This document shows, piece by piece, positions 1 through 10,632 of a stretch of DNA of 64,000 bases; positions within the stretch are counted from its first letter, which is position 1; each line of letters begins with the position of its first letter. This stretch comes from Variovorax sp. UMC13. GTDB lineage: Bacteria > Pseudomonadota > Gammaproteobacteria > Burkholderiales > Burkholderiaceae_C. The translations under genes were made by a program, and so were the position numbers. The notes beneath the pieces were generated by a model. That model did not search any database, was not told the DNA's origin, and worked only from the letters and a program-made list of their open reading frames with translations. The stretch covers positions 124,001-188,000 of the forward strand of contig NZ_LZZW01000010.1 in the NCBI RefSeq assembly GCF_014170375.1, read 5' to 3'.

Positions 1-505
1 TCCCAAGAGCGAGGTGCTTGTAACCGCTCGCACTGTCATCCCAGAAGAGAAGGCGGTCTGCGCCGGGATCGGTTAGCGCGGCAATGTCACTGATCGGCGG
101 GGGCACTCCTGTTAAATCGCTCCATGCAGGCGCGCCACCACCGCCGCCACCCGCTATGCCGTATGCCTGCCTGCAGTCCACGAAGGCAGTGATCGTCGTT
201 GCTCCCGTGGCGATCTGGTGCAGCTGAAGATAATCGGAGGTATTCAGCCAGTTTGTTGTCGTCGTAGCCGCCGATACCGCGCCGGTCGTCCGGTCGGCGA
301 CGACGTAATTCGTGGCGCTGGCAATGAGCTCCACTGTCCCATCGGGCACCGCCACGCCATTGAACTGTCCGCCGTAGTAACCCAGGGTCAGCCCCGAGGT
401 GGCGGCCGGCCGTTTGCCGAAGAGAGATGCAGGCCCCACGGAGTCGAAGTTCTCATTGACCAGAGTAGCCGCGCCTGTTCCGGCAATGACTTGTTGAAGG
501 CTCAT
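1..505 (-). CDS. Tail-fibre-like protein, N-terminal part (runs off window)
   Basis: The frame opens at the ATG at 505, which overlaps the stop of the tail-tip gene as ATGA, and is open to the window edge. The visible 168 residues begin MSLQQVIAGTGAATLVNENF. They continue with a beta-rich segment, a run of glycines around residue 120 and a segment with TDPGADRLLFWDDS near the end, a motif I associate with phage tail fibre or receptor-binding proteins. Its place directly after the tail-tip protein fits a fibre or host-specificity role. That role is inferred from position. Confidence 0.75.
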   Translation of the reverse strand, partial: MSLQQVIAGTGAATLVNENFDSVGPASLFGKRPAATSGLTLGYYGGQFNGVAVPDGTVELIASATNYVVADRTTGAVSAATTTTNWLNTSDYLQLHQIATGATTITAFVDCRQAYGIAGGGGGGAPAWSDLTGVPPPISDIAALTDPGADRLLFWDDSASGYKHLALG

Positions 506-3500
506 GCTAGTACCCAAGTTGTGAGGTTTGAAGATTTAAGGGTCTGATATCGCTGCCCTTGCGTGCGCGCGCTGATGAACCACTGGCCACTGAATCTGCC
601 AAGCATCTGAATGCTCGAGACCATCGGCGTAAGCACAACCGACAGGCTCGTCCAGCTAAGACCACCGTCGGCCGACGTGTAGCACCACCAAGCACTACCA
701 TTCGCACCGATTCCGTTTGTGCTTATCCACTTTCCGAGGCTACTGTCATAGCGAGCATTGGCCGCGGAGAATCTATACCGCTGAGTTGTCGTGACCGTGC
801 CAATCGTCATCGTTCGAGTCTCATCAGGAAGTTCGCAATCCGTAGGCCCGGACCAAACTTCTCCAGAGGTGGTTGTGTATCGGACCATCGATGCAATGCC
901 GTAGTCCGTGTCAGATCGGAGAAACAGATAACCCATACCATCTTGAATCGAATATCCGGATGAGACGCCATCGAAGTGCAACGCCCCATTTCCCTGCACT
1001 TGCGCGAATAGATTGAACGTCAACAGATCCGTCCAGAAGGCTCGCAGAACCCCGTTCTTTGCTGTCGACGTCAGCAGAAGAGGGGAGCCAGGCGTCTCAT
1101 AGATTGCGAATGGGTTGTAGCCAAAATTTGTCAGGTGGTCGTACACACCGGCCGGCAGTGTGACAACGAAAGTCCAGGTCTGAGCGTCCGTCGATCGGAC
1201 AAGGCCGAGGCCGCCACCTTGGAAGGCAACGACACGGTAAAAGTACCCCGCCGCGTAGCCGATGTTCAGAGTTCCTTCGACGCCGAGTATCGAAGGTGCC
1301 ACCGGAAGCGGGTTCCCAACGTACACCGAATCAGTACGCAAGATGTTGTCGACGAGTTCATAGCGACCGGTGCCAACGTCGACGACAGAGCCATTGGTCT
1401 TCTCGATGCCAGCGGAGTCGCCCGGCAACGACCTCACATTCGTTGTGTCCTGCCGCCAGTTGCTGCCATCGTAGTTGTATAACCGCCATCCGTTCACTGG
1501 CTCGACCTGGTAGGCGCTCAACTGTAGTTTGCTGCTCACGACACCAAGCCAGCGAGGGGGCTGGATGTAGCCTCCGCTCGCCTCTCCAGGAAGGGAGGGC
1601 CATGGACCGGCGGACGCATCCGGAGGCGGCGCCAGGCTTACCGCAAGGACGGAACCCCGACCTCTTCCGACTACGGAGCTCATCTGGTAAACGATCATGG
1701 TCGCAGCACCCGACCCGTCCTGCGCCTGCTGCGAGGCCGAGTACGTGAGACTTCGAGATGTCGCGCGCAACGTGCGCCTCGCCACGCCTTCGACGACAAC
1801 ATCAACCTCGTACTCTTCTGAAGCTTCGCCCAAAGGCACCAGTCCGAGCATCCAGTTCTCGGACAGACGCGTGCGTCGATCCCATGTCAGCTGAAGATCG
1901 CCGCTCTGCTGACGCTCTGCCCGCAAGTTGAGTGTCGAGAGGGGTCGTAGTCCCTCTGCTGTGTTCACGTAGGGTTGCGAAGGGGCGGATGACATCGGCC
2001 GCCCCTGGCTGATCGCGCGGTACTGGCGAACTTTGCCAATGTCGACCTCCTCCATCATTGGGCGCAGCATCCCAGCCAGCGTCAGCAGCACGAAGCCATC
2101 CCCGACCGCGTGGTTGCCACGGGCGTGCTCAGTGCCACGCATTCCGCGGCGCAACCCTGACAGCACATAGCGGCCAGCCCCGAGAAACTCGGCGCGCTGG
2201 AACTGCACGATCTCCCAACGACCAGGCGCGCCAATCGCGCATGCATTCACGTTGCTCGACAGCATCAGATCTCGCGTGGTGCTATTCAGTTCGCTAGCTC
2301 CTACGCTCACCGTCAACCAATTGGTCTCATCAACGACGTTCCGAGCCCATCCCCCAAGTGCCGATTCAGTTGAGCCAATGACGGCGGCGTTTCGCACCGT
2401 GCCAACAAGCTCGAGCTCAGAATCGCTCGGCCCGTCGTACAAAGCGGCCCCACGCCAATCCTGCGCGCCGAACCCAGCCAGCGCGTCATAGAGCCCGGCG
2501 TCGTTGTCGCTATCGCGCAAGATCGGGATGTCAAGAAGTTGCTGCCGCGTTGGGGGCGGCAACGGTGCGACCTCTTGGCCCGTGTATCCAGTGCCACCGA
2601 CCGCAGTCTGCGCGTAGAGCTCGGCGTCTGCCGGCACCGCCTCAACCTCCAACAATGCGCCAGTATCGGTTGACTGCACCCATCGCCAGTCCGATAGCGT
2701 GCCTCGGGGATATTCGACGGTCGTCACATCTCCTGCACTGAGGTACGCATACCTCCGTGACAGTTTCATAGTGCGGCGGTTTCGGTCGTTGTGAGCGTCG
2801 TAAAGGATCCGATGCGCCGCTGTCGCCGCCTGATCAGAGGACAACGAGATGGCCAGTTCGACGTTCTGATCTGCTGATGCTCCCGTGACCTGACGGCGCG
2901 CTTCTTCGGTCGACGTCTGGTAGTCGAAGTCCCGATTGATGTAGCTCGCCATCACGCTCCGGGGAAGCTCCGTGATGTTGGCGCGCGTCAACGGCATCGG
3001 GTCGCTGACTTCAGAGACATCCTCTGCGCAACCTAGCTCGTCATACCCGATCACGGTCACCGCAGTTTTATCCGCTCGGTTGAAAAACTTTATCTTTCCA
3101 TCCTCGTCCGTCGCATCTATGGCGAAGGTCGACATGAGCGGCTGGATGCCAGCGCGAGCACTAGACGGATTGCTGATGGTGTAGCCATGGACCATTTCAC
3201 CGATGGTCGACACATCGAACTGAGAAACCTCAAGGCCTGCGCGCGCGCATTCCTCGGCGATGACCTTCGCCACTGGCACATCCACTGGCGTGATCGCCTT
3301 GAATCGAACCAAGTTGTAACCCACCGGTTCGGCGCTGTAGGTCGGACCAATGATGGCGGTCGTCGTCGAGCACCAGAAGCTGTTCGAGACCGTGTTAAAT
3401 GCTGAGACGGGTCGTGCTCCAGGATCCGTAGACAGCAGATCCCAAGTCCCTTCATCCACATGCACCCGATATATCCACGAAGTTGAAACGCCGGCGCTGA

Positions 3501-4815
3501 TCGCGTAGACGAAAACGCCGGTTTGGTCGACATGCATAGCGGACCAACGGATGCTGAAATCGATCTCGGGCCCAGGGATGTCCGGCATGGCCGCATCGAT
3601 CTCTCCATCGCGGTTTCGACGCACCAGGATCGGCCGGTCTCCGTCGGTCACCACTGCGTAGACGACTCCGCCAAACATGGCGACTACAGCGCCGTGCCCA
3701 TCGCCAGGCACCGCCTCGCATGGGAGCCCCATCCCCATACCAGTTGGCGAAGGAACTACGACCACCGGCGCATTGAACGTAGAGAGTGGGTTGTAACTAC
3801 AGACGACAAAGCGACCTAGGGAATCATCGAATGCGGCGCGACCATAGAGAACGCCGGCGCCGAGTGGGCCGCCCTTATACAGAGACATCAGCGTCCTGTG
3901 CTGGAGATCTGCGACAAACAGATCGCCGTTCGGGTAAGCAGCAATCACACTCGCATCGGTTCCAGCGACAGGATACGGCGTGTACCCACCAGATTGGATT
4001 GCCATCTGCCCGATCTGCTGCAACGAGCCCGGCACCCCGTAACTCCATTGAAGAGTCGTCGGCTGGCCAAACCCGTTATCGATCGTGCTCCATTCCCAGA
4101 TGTGATCTGATTTGATCAGCGCGCCGCTGGTTTGGTTAGAAACTAGGGGGCTTGCGACGAATTGCGTGACTGCATCGGCGATGACAGCATCCACACTGCA
4201 CTCATAGGAGAACTGTGGGACCCGGCCTCCGGGGCACTCGATGTGATTCAAGACCAACGTCACAACACCTCGGTAGGCTAGCGCGTTCCCCAATCCGTGG
4301 CGCGCCTCCTCAGTCGGGTCGGGCAACTGGTCCTCATCGCCTTGATACACGATCATCGACGCTGCCGGGTTCTCTGCACTGGCCAAGGCCGACCCCACAG
4401 ACACTCCCGTGCTGGCATCGTAGACAAGCTTCCCGTCTTGCCATATTTTCCGGATCGCCACCGTAGAACCAGCGCGTGCCTCGCACAGAAGGGTTCGCAT
4501 GTTCACGTAATAGCGGTACGTCGTGGACTCCACGCCGCCCCCTCCTTTCCCCTGGCTCTCCGTCGTCGAGACCTCCATCTTGTCGGTCGACTCGATGACA
4601 TTCCCCCCGAGACGCACCGTCCCCCAAACCCTCGGGATACCGGATCCTTCCGTGCTGACAGTGACCTTCTGGTCTTCGATGCGAGGGCCCTCGACCTTTT
4701 GGGCAGGCGTGAGGGCGCCGCCTACAAGCGAGCCCACGACGAATCCCAGCTGCGGGTAGCCGAAGTACGCGCCGACAACGAATCCAACCGCGCCCAGCGC
4801 CTGCTGCATGCTCAT
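502..4815 (-). CDS. Tail tip / central fibre protein (J-like)
   Basis: This 1,437-residue protein has the place and size of a siphophage tail-tip (lambda gpJ-like, putative phage tail protein) component, which contacts the host and tops the tail tube. The first 35 residues are a glycine-rich hydrophobic stretch (GAVGFVVGAYFGYPQLGFVV), typical of this family. A central part (about 550-1,000) resembles the conserved tail-protein domain of gene-transfer-agent-like tails, and the C-terminal 350 residues look variable. It starts at an ATG overlapping the NlpC/P60 stop and ends overlapping the fibre gene. The assignment rests on gene order and length together with weak motif recall. Confidence 0.82.
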   Translation of the reverse strand: MSMQQALGAVGFVVGAYFGYPQLGFVVGSLVGGALTPAQKVEGPRIEDQKVTVSTEGSGIPRVWGTVRLGGNVIESTDKMEVSTTESQGKGGGGVESTTYRYYVNMRTLLCEARAGSTVAIRKIWQDGKLVYDASTGVSVGSALASAENPAASMIVYQGDEDQLPDPTEEARHGLGNALAYRGVVTLVLNHIECPGGRVPQFSYECSVDAVIADAVTQFVASPLVSNQTSGALIKSDHIWEWSTIDNGFGQPTTLQWSYGVPGSLQQIGQMAIQSGGYTPYPVAGTDASVIAAYPNGDLFVADLQHRTLMSLYKGGPLGAGVLYGRAAFDDSLGRFVVCSYNPLSTFNAPVVVVPSPTGMGMGLPCEAVPGDGHGAVVAMFGGVVYAVVTDGDRPILVRRNRDGEIDAAMPDIPGPEIDFSIRWSAMHVDQTGVFVYAISAGVSTSWIYRVHVDEGTWDLLSTDPGARPVSAFNTVSNSFWCSTTTAIIGPTYSAEPVGYNLVRFKAITPVDVPVAKVIAEECARAGLEVSQFDVSTIGEMVHGYTISNPSSARAGIQPLMSTFAIDATDEDGKIKFFNRADKTAVTVIGYDELGCAEDVSEVSDPMPLTRANITELPRSVMASYINRDFDYQTSTEEARRQVTGASADQNVELAISLSSDQAATAAHRILYDAHNDRNRRTMKLSRRYAYLSAGDVTTVEYPRGTLSDWRWVQSTDTGALLEVEAVPADAELYAQTAVGGTGYTGQEVAPLPPPTRQQLLDIPILRDSDNDAGLYDALAGFGAQDWRGAALYDGPSDSELELVGTVRNAAVIGSTESALGGWARNVVDETNWLTVSVGASELNSTTRDLMLSSNVNACAIGAPGRWEIVQFQRAEFLGAGRYVLSGLRRGMRGTEHARGNHAVGDGFVLLTLAGMLRPMMEEVDIGKVRQYRAISQGRPMSSAPSQPYVNTAEGLRPLSTLNLRAERQQSGDLQLTWDRRTRLSENWMLGLVPLGEASEEYEVDVVVEGVARRTLRATSRSLTYSASQQAQDGSGAATMIVYQMSSVVGRGRGSVLAVSLAPPPDASAGPWPSLPGEASGGYIQPPRWLGVVSSKLQLSAYQVEPVNGWRLYNYDGSNWRQDTTNVRSLPGDSAGIEKTNGSVVDVGTGRYELVDNILRTDSVYVGNPLPVAPSILGVEGTLNIGYAAGYFYRVVAFQGGGLGLVRSTDAQTWTFVVTLPAGVYDHLTNFGYNPFAIYETPGSPLLLTSTAKNGVLRAFWTDLLTFNLFAQVQGNGALHFDGVSSGYSIQDGMGYLFLRSDTDYGIASMVRYTTTSGEVWSGPTDCELPDETRTMTIGTVTTTQRYRFSAANARYDSSLGKWISTNGIGANGSAWWCYTSADGGLSWTSLSVVLTPMVSSIQMLGRFSGQWFISARTQGQRYQTLKSSNLTTWVLA

Positions 4816-5261
4816 GCGATCACTCCTGGAAAGCGGAAGGTGCCGATCAACGATGCCCCGTGGCTGCGCATCCAGTCATCGGTAAAACGATGCTCGACCA
4901 CCTGCGGGGGCTTCTTGCCATCGATCCGCTGCGAGAACGCGTGGATGAGCGACAGGCCGCCGTACAGGTAGTCGCCGAAGATGCCGACGTGCCGATTCGA
5001 TCCGAAGGCCATCACCGCGATGTCGCCTGGCTGCGCGGCGCCGAATGTGATCGGCAGCAGGTGTTCGCGGCACTGCTCGAGCATCGACTCGTCAGCCGCC
5101 TGGCGCGCATAGTCGCGCGTGTCGAAGTCGGTGATGCTCAAGGCGTGGGCAACCAGCAGAACGAGACCGAGGCAGTCCATCCCGTCTCGACTGCGGCCCT
5201 GATGCCTCCAGCGGCAACCCAGGTGCGTGCGCGCCTCCGCGACGATTTCGGGGCCGGTCAC
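4812..5261 (-). CDS. NlpC/P60-family tail cell-wall peptidase
   Basis: This is a 149-residue NlpC/P60 cysteine peptidase of the tail-associated type, expected to open peptidoglycan during DNA entry. The catalytic Cys lies in the motif GMDCLGL (about residues 27-33), and a His lies in NRHVGIF near residue 93. The start is GTG and overlaps the preceding stop (GTGA). Its position between the DUF2163-like protein and the tail-tip protein is the usual order for siphophage tail tips and gene-transfer agents. Confidence 0.88.
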   Translation of the reverse strand: MTGPEIVAEARTHLGCRWRHQGRSRDGMDCLGLVLLVAHALSITDFDTRDYARQAADESMLEQCREHLLPITFGAAQPGDIAVMAFGSNRHVGIFGDYLYGGLSLIHAFSQRIDGKKPPQVVEHRFTDDWMRSHGASLIGTFRFPGVIA

Positions 5262-6115
5262 AGGTTCGTCCCTTCGGTGCCACCCAGTCCGAGCACCTTG
5301 TCAGCGCCTGGGATGTTCGGGAAGCCGCGGTAGTTCAGGACGTTGACCCACTTCGCCTTGCAGTCTTCATTGAACCGCTTGCGGCAGCCCGGCACGGCCT
5401 CGTAGGTCATGCCTACCTCGGGGTTCTGCGACAGAGGCAGGACGAGAGAGAACACGCCTGCAGCAAAGCTGTCGATCTCCATCTCCTCGCCGGCCATCGG
5501 GCCGCTGGTGATGCGGAACAGGCCAGCACCGAAGTAGTCGGAAGGCTCGGCGCGAGAGGTATCGGTGATCGTCCGGCGGTTCGTGACGCCCGTGGCAGCC
5601 CCGGCCACCGTAATGGGCGTGAGATTCACCTTGCACCGGTCATCGCCGAACTGCGCCGTGCAGTTCTTCGTGACGACCTTGCCGTTGGTCTGCTGCAGGG
5701 CCTGGGCGATACCGCGCATCTCGGCAGTGAACGCGCTGCGGCCGACCTTGAGATCCCCCAGCGTGCCGCTGCCGATGACCATGTGGCCCATGGAGAGGTC
5801 GCGGTAGTTGACCTCAAAGATGGTGTAGCGGCATCCGTCCCAGAGTCCGGACAGGAACTCGGCCTCGGTCGCCAGGTCCTCGGACAGCGTGCCAGTGGCC
5901 TCGGAGTTCGTGACGGCGGCGCCGACCTGCTGGGAGATGGCCGTCGGGTTGATGCCGTCCTTCGTGCGATACAACTCACCGAGGTACAGCAGATCGCGCG
6001 CGCAAGTAGTGACGGTGATGACGTGGCCATCGGTGCGCTCGAAGCGCCACTGTCGTGAGATCGTGGTCGAGCCCTGCGCGTAGTGGGCACGCAGCTCTGG
6101 GGAACATGCCTTCAT
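5258..6115 (-). CDS. DUF2163 / BR0599-type tail tip protein
   Basis: These 285 residues resemble the phage BR0599/DUF2163 family, hub proteins near the tail tip. Typical features are an N-terminal region with the sequence WRFERTDGHVITVT, a conserved cysteine-containing middle (KNCTAQFGDDRCKVNLTPI) and a C-terminal GCRKRFNEDCKAKWVN segment. The family is known as the partner of the DUF2460 and NlpC/P60 tail proteins, which flank it here. The ATG is separated from the preceding stop by one base. Confidence 0.88.
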   Translation of the reverse strand: MKACSPELRAHYAQGSTTISRQWRFERTDGHVITVTTCARDLLYLGELYRTKDGINPTAISQQVGAAVTNSEATGTLSEDLATEAEFLSGLWDGCRYTIFEVNYRDLSMGHMVIGSGTLGDLKVGRSAFTAEMRGIAQALQQTNGKVVTKNCTAQFGDDRCKVNLTPITVAGAATGVTNRRTITDTSRAEPSDYFGAGLFRITSGPMAGEEMEIDSFAAGVFSLVLPLSQNPEVGMTYEAVPGCRKRFNEDCKAKWVNVLNYRGFPNIPGADKVLGLGGTEGTNL

Positions 6116-6116
6116 G

Positions 6117-7040
6117 TCAGGCCTCTCGGATTTCGTCGATGAACGTCGATGGGATGACGACTTGTCGCCGCGCGGCCGGCCCTGGGATCACCAGATCCCA
6201 GTCGAGGTTGTCGTCCCGGAAGTGGACCGGCACGTAGAAACCACCGGACCAAGTCAGCGCCTCGTCGGGTTGCGGGTACTTGTGGCCTTGGCCTGTAGCG
6301 GTGATGGCCTTCCCAGACGTGTCGACTGCCAGCGTGTAGACGGTGCCGGCCACGGCTGCGACCTGGTGGCTCTTTCCGTTGAGTAGCGCGGCGTCCTCGC
6401 CGCCGATCCCTTGCAGCCAAAGCCGGCCACCGGCGATGACGCCAATCGGGCTGTCGAGCGTCACTTGCGTGGTCGCACCGACTGCCAGCGCGTTGATGGT
6501 GCGTGTAGCGTCAGGTACGAAGTCGACGTACACAGGCGCTGCAGTAAGCGAAGCGTTTCCCGCCGCGGCGCCGATCGGTACCGGTGAACCTCCGCGCAAC
6601 ATCGCGGGATTTCCTATGGGTCGCGTGAGCGCCCGCCCCCGGCGAAGACCGGACCCGCGTGCGGTGTACATCTTGCGCAGTCCGTACCGCGGACCGCCGC
6701 TGCCGAAGCCTGGCACACCAAACTCCACACCCTGTTGGTAGCCCTGCAGGGCCCCATCCTCAGCGGCGACTGCGGCATCGATGGGATCCAAGAACAGCAT
6801 GCCGAACGCGCCGGCGTCGGTGACCTCGTAGAGTCCGAAGATCTGATCCGCGACCGACAAGCTCATCGGGCCCGTTCCGATCTGCCATGCGCGCATGGTG
6901 GCGTCGCGAATGGTGTTCACCGTGGCAAAACCACCCTGATTCCGGACACGCTGATTCTGGCGCGAGTGCACACCAGACATGCCGGCCATCAGGACGCTCT
7001 GCGGGACGATGATCGAGGGAAGGACAACGATTCCGGTCAT
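6117..7040 (-). CDS. DUF2460-like distal tail protein
   Basis: The 307 residues end with a segment containing [20 protein letters not shown], which is characteristic of DUF2460 (TIGR02217) proteins that connect tube and tip in siphophages and gene-transfer agents. The N-terminal half is less conserved and contains several glycine-rich stretches. The start codon overlaps the tape-measure stop (ATGA). Order tape measure, DUF2460, DUF2163, NlpC/P60, tip protein is the standard one. Confidence 0.78.
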   Translation of the reverse strand: MTGIVVLPSIIVPQSVLMAGMSGVHSRQNQRVRNQGGFATVNTIRDATMRAWQIGTGPMSLSVADQIFGLYEVTDAGAFGMLFLDPIDAAVAAEDGALQGYQQGVEFGVPGFGSGGPRYGLRKMYTARGSGLRRGRALTRPIGNPAMLRGGSPVPIGAAAGNASLTAAPVYVDFVPDATRTINALAVGATTQVTLDSPIGVIAGGRLWLQGIGGEDAALLNGKSHQVAAVAGTVYTLAVDTSGKAITATGQGHKYPQPDEALTWSGGFYVPVHFRDDNLDWDLVIPGPAARRQVVIPSTFIDEIREA

Positions 7041-10009
7041 GCGTTCCTCTGCGAGCGATTGAGCACGCGCGCGAGCTTTAGGGTGGCCTGGTCGATGGTC
7101 CGGTTGTCGGTGCCGGCCGCGAAGTGGTTGTGCACCTCGACCTTGGAGTTGTCCGTCGTGTTGCCCGCCGCGGCGTTCAGGTTTCCACCCATCACTGAGC
7201 CCACATAGCCGCCGTCGGCGTAACCGCGGCGGTTCAGGCGCTCGAGGAAGGAGACGCCTAGACGGCGCGTGTTCTCGGCGTTCACCACGTATTCGCCGGC
7301 GTGCACGATGCCGGCCGGTTGGTACTTGGCACCGTCGCCGGTGTAGCCACCGTCAGCCCAGCCCATGGACGCGATCAGCGAGCCCAGGGCGTCGCCGCCG
7401 GACGCGCCGACACCGTTCGCCAGCCCCAGCGCGCTGGAGATGCTGGAACCACCCATCGCAACGGCAGCAGACGCGGCGGCTGCGGCAAGCGCGCTGATGG
7501 ACGCCGTGGCGGCCGTCGCGCTCGTGGCCAGAGCAGCTTGGGAAGTGGCCGCCGCAGTGGCTCCGGCCGCGCCCGCAGCATCCTTGCCGCCGCCCAGCAA
7601 GCTGCCCAGCCAGTTCTCGCCCGTGCCCTTGGTGCCAGTGAGCCCGCCGATCAGCTTGCCGACGATGGATCCTTCGTCCTTGAGAGAGCCCTGCAGCCAT
7701 TCGGCGATGGGCTTCGTGATCTGCTGCTCGAGCACCCCGGCCAGGATCTGCTTGCCCATGCGCTCGCCGAACGACTTGAAGGAGTCGAGATTTCCGTCGT
7801 ACAGCGAATCCGCCAGCGATGCATTGAAGCCCTGCAGGCCGTCCGTCACGAGCCGGTTGCCGCGCTCGAACGAGTTGTTGACCTCGTCGATGTAGTTCTG
7901 CAGGCCCTCCTGGGCGCCGCGGATGCCGTCCTCTTGGACAGCGCGCTTCTGCTCCCAGTACTTGGCGTCGAGGGCGATGGAGCGCTCGAAGGCGGACTTC
8001 TCGATGGCCAGGAACTTCTCGTATTCCTCGCTCGTGATCTGGTTGGCCCGCCGCTGGGTGTCGAGCTGCTCCTTGCGGCTCTGGAACTGGTCCTCGCGCT
8101 GGCTCCGGCGCGCGTCGACCTCGCGGTTCTGACTGCCACGCCCCAGGCCGGCGATCTCACGGTCGTTGGCCCGCGCAATGGTGTCGGTGTAGGACTTCGC
8201 GGCAACAGCCGCCTCCTCGTACTTGATGCGGATCTTGTCGAGGGCGTCTTGCTCCTTGATCGCAAGCACCTGCAGGTTCGCCGAGGCGTTCTCGCGCACC
8301 TTGGCCAGCTTGGACTGCGCGTCGAGGATCTTGCGATCGTTGTCGATCTTGTCCTTGCCGCTGAGCTTCTCCTGCTCGAGCCGGGCGATCTCCTTCACCA
8401 GCGAATCGGCCTGCGCGGCATCGTTCTGCACGAGGAAGGCGCGCTTCTGCTGCCAGTAGGCAGCCTCGGACACCAGGTTGGCCGACCGACGCGCCTCGAG
8501 GAGCTTCTCGCCGTTGGAGATCGTATTGGCCAGCGCGTCCTGGGCCTTGCGGATGTCCTCCAGGTCGTAGGCGAGCTGGGCCTTGGCGATCTGAGAGGCG
8601 CTCTTGTCCGTCTTCGACTTGTCGGTGTTCAGGCCGGAGACGTCGATGCGCGGCAGGCCGGGGCTGAATCCACGCTCCTCCTCGCGCTTCCGAGCGGCGT
8701 CGGCCTGGCGCTGCGCGGCGCGCTTGTCGAGCGCCTCGGCAAAGTTCGGACGATTGAGCAGCCGCTCGCCGTCTTCACGCGCTGCGTCGATGATCCCGCT
8801 GATGGCGGCGAACTCTCCGCGCGCGGCCGACGCAGCGATGGCCGCCGTCGCCCCGATGGACTTGCCGACGTACTGGAAGGCGAAGACCACCTTGTCCGCC
8901 ATGTCCAACAGGTTGGCCAGGAAGCGGACACCCTCCTCCGCGAAGGAAGCGATGGCTCCATTGCCCTTCAGGTCCTTCGCGGCATCGCCCAGGCCCAGCG
9001 TCGACGTGATGCCGTCCTTCAGGGCGCCGGTGAAGTCGGTGACGGCAGGAATCGACTCGGCGACGATGACCTGGGCGAGCTGCGAGATCTCGGACTTGAG
9101 GCGGGCCTGAGCCTTGGTGTAGTCGTCGGCCGCCTTGATCTGCTCGTCGGTCAGCCGGAGCTGGCGCTCGCCGCCATCGGCCAGGTCGTTCAGAAAAGGA
9201 ATCAGCTCCGCGCCCGACTTGCCGAAGATGGCCACGGCGGCCGCGGTCTTCTCGCTGCCATTGGCGAACTCCGACATCGACTTCGCCACGGCGTCCAGCT
9301 GCTGCGCCGGCGCGAGCTTCTTGAACTCGTCGAAGTTGAGGCCCAGGGCCTTGATGCCCTTGGCGACCAGCTTGGATTCGTCGTCGGTCTTTGCGAGAGC
9401 GGACGTGAGGCGAACCGACGCGCTGGCCACCGTGTCGAGCGAAGTGCCCGACAGATCAGCAGCGGTCTGCAGCGAGGCGATGTTCGCCGCGGTCTCGCCC
9501 GTCTTGTCGGCCAGGTCCTGGTACTTGGCGATGCTGTCCGCGACCTTGTTGAAGAGCACCGCGCCGCCCACGCCCGCCGCAGTCAGCGCCGCGCCGAGCT
9601 GCAGGGCCGCCTTAGCCGTGGAGATGAAGCCGGAGCGCAGCTTATCGCCGATCTGCGTGCCCAGTTCGTAGGCCTTGGCCATCTGCTCAGCAGACGCGGC
9701 GACCTTCTCCTGTGCCTTACTCGTCTCCACCAGCGCGGGGCCGTAGACCTTGGTGGTCTTGGCGCCCTCGGTGGTCGCCTTGTTGGCTTTCTCGACCTTG
9801 TTGACGAATTGGTCGATCGAGCGCCCGGCTTCGGTCGTAGCCTTGCCGGTCTCGTTGATGCCGGTGCCGCCTCGCTTGCCGGCGGCGCCGAGGTCGTCGA
9901 TTGCCTTCTCGGCCTTCTCACCGACGACGACGAGCTTCTCGAGCTCGGTCTGTGCTGCCTTGGCCTGGCTGCTGTCGATGCGAATGCCGAGCGATGCGAA
10001 ATCAGTCAT
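7037..10009 (-). CDS. Tail tape measure protein (lambda H-like)
   Basis: This is a 990-residue protein that sets tail length and is ejected into the host. I start it at the ATG at 10,009, which overlaps the end of the DUF1799 frame as ATGA; the longer open frame upstream has the composition of a shadow of that gene. Residues 1-100 form a charged helix typical of the family. A hydrophobic glycine/alanine stretch follows, then a long helical, coiled-coil-like middle rich in K, E and Q, and a C-terminal part with the repeated GGY and [14 protein letters not shown] motif seen in lambda-type tape measures. Confidence 0.93.
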   Translation of the reverse strand: MTDFASLGIRIDSSQAKAAQTELEKLVVVGEKAEKAIDDLGAAGKRGGTGINETGKATTEAGRSIDQFVNKVEKANKATTEGAKTTKVYGPALVETSKAQEKVAASAEQMAKAYELGTQIGDKLRSGFISTAKAALQLGAALTAAGVGGAVLFNKVADSIAKYQDLADKTGETAANIASLQTAADLSGTSLDTVASASVRLTSALAKTDDESKLVAKGIKALGLNFDEFKKLAPAQQLDAVAKSMSEFANGSEKTAAAVAIFGKSGAELIPFLNDLADGGERQLRLTDEQIKAADDYTKAQARLKSEISQLAQVIVAESIPAVTDFTGALKDGITSTLGLGDAAKDLKGNGAIASFAEEGVRFLANLLDMADKVVFAFQYVGKSIGATAAIAASAARGEFAAISGIIDAAREDGERLLNRPNFAEALDKRAAQRQADAARKREEERGFSPGLPRIDVSGLNTDKSKTDKSASQIAKAQLAYDLEDIRKAQDALANTISNGEKLLEARRSANLVSEAAYWQQKRAFLVQNDAAQADSLVKEIARLEQEKLSGKDKIDNDRKILDAQSKLAKVRENASANLQVLAIKEQDALDKIRIKYEEAAVAAKSYTDTIARANDREIAGLGRGSQNREVDARRSQREDQFQSRKEQLDTQRRANQITSEEYEKFLAIEKSAFERSIALDAKYWEQKRAVQEDGIRGAQEGLQNYIDEVNNSFERGNRLVTDGLQGFNASLADSLYDGNLDSFKSFGERMGKQILAGVLEQQITKPIAEWLQGSLKDEGSIVGKLIGGLTGTKGTGENWLGSLLGGGKDAAGAAGATAAATSQAALATSATAATASISALAAAAASAAVAMGGSSISSALGLANGVGASGGDALGSLIASMGWADGGYTGDGAKYQPAGIVHAGEYVVNAENTRRLGVSFLERLNRRGYADGGYVGSVMGGNLNAAAGNTTDNSKVEVHNHFAAGTDNRTIDQATLKLARVLNRSQRNA

Positions 10010-10326
10010 GGGCCGGCCTTCTTCTTGTGCATGAATGCGAGCGCCGAGCCCTCCATCTGGAGAAGGGACTCGAACACCTCGTCGCGATCGGCTTCGGGCA
10101 CCTTGAGCCGAAGCCACATTTCGGGCAGGACGTTGAGGTCCAGGCCGTAAAAGCCGCCCATGCCGGCGCGCCACTGAGAACGCATGGCGGAGAACACCGT
10201 CAAGGCCTGCCAGTTGTCTGGCCAGACCTCGAAGCGCTCGTCGCCGAAGTCCTCAGGCTCAAACCCGAGGGCTGCGCGGCCTGCCCAATCCGGTGGATCG
10301 AACAGCCGCCACGCAGCCTCTAGGAG
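10006..10326 (-). CDS. Tail assembly chaperone, frameshift extension (T-like, DUF1799)
   Basis: This -1 frame continues the chaperone gene at 10,320-10,628 after ribosomal slippage. It encodes 106 residues, beginning [16 protein letters not shown] and carrying the DUF1799-type sequence [15 protein letters not shown]. No ATG or GTG with a ribosome-binding site precedes the conserved part; the first possible independent start is a TTG at 10,203, inside it. The expected fusion product is 101 residues of the upstream protein plus these 106, a 207-residue G-T protein. It ends with an ATGA overlap on the tape-measure start. Confidence 0.85.
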   Translation of the reverse strand, partial: LLEAAWRLFDPPDWAGRAALGFEPEDFGDERFEVWPDNWQALTVFSAMRSQWRAGMGGFYGLDLNVLPEMWLRLKVPEADRDEVFESLLQMEGSALAFMHKKKAGP

Positions 10327-10332
10327 TTTTTT
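10270..10332 (-). promoter_or_regulatory. Programmed -1 ribosomal frameshift signal
   Basis: Read on the minus strand, the heptamer A AAA AAC (10,332-10,326) is in the correct phase of the chaperone frame, two codons before its TAG stop. A 7-nt spacer follows. Then comes an 11-bp stem, GGCTGCGTGGC (10,318-10,308) with GCCGCGCAGCC (10,280-10,270), with one G-T wobble and a 27-nt loop. This matches the known layout of tail-chaperone frameshift sites. Confidence 0.88.
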
Positions 10333-10628
10333 TCGCGGTGCTTCGTCAGTTCCTCGACGTAGACCGCATAGGCGTTCCAGGCGACGCCTTGGTAGTTCTG
10401 CAGCAGGAGCTCGACGTTGGCCTTCGTGAAGTCCTCGGTGATGCTCCAGCCGTCGACCATCTCCAGGAACAGGTCGAGGTCCTTGCGGCCGGCCAGCTTC
10501 TCGCGCCAGGCGATCAGCTCGTCCTTGCTGCGGTGCTTGAAGGTCAGCTTGACGACCTCTGCGGTGCCCCCGGCGACGGGGATCTCGACGTCGGCGACGA
10601 ACGTGGGGTTGGGTACGAGCTTGAACAT
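10320..10628 (-). CDS. Tail assembly chaperone (lambda G-like)
   Basis: This is a 102-residue protein between the tail tube and tape-measure genes, the place of the lambda G-type chaperone that coats the tape measure during assembly. It starts at the ATG at 10,628 and ends in REKNS followed by TAG. The final codons are GAA AAA AAC, which contain the slippery heptamer A AAA AAC that allows a -1 shift into the DUF1799 frame. Family membership is inferred from position and the frameshift more than from sequence. Confidence 0.88.
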   Translation of the reverse strand: MFKLVPNPTFVADVEIPVAGGTAEVVKLTFKHRSKDELIAWREKLAGRKDLDLFLEMVDGWSITEDFTKANVELLLQNYQGVAWNAYAVYVEELTKHREKNS

Positions 10629-10632
10629 GGGC

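Noticed and set aside
7301..10150. Open frame of 949 codons on the plus strand
   Set aside because: It is antisense to the tape measure gene, which has the expected helical composition. Its own protein is low-complexity (L, R, V, G) and has no ribosome-binding site; it results from high GC content.
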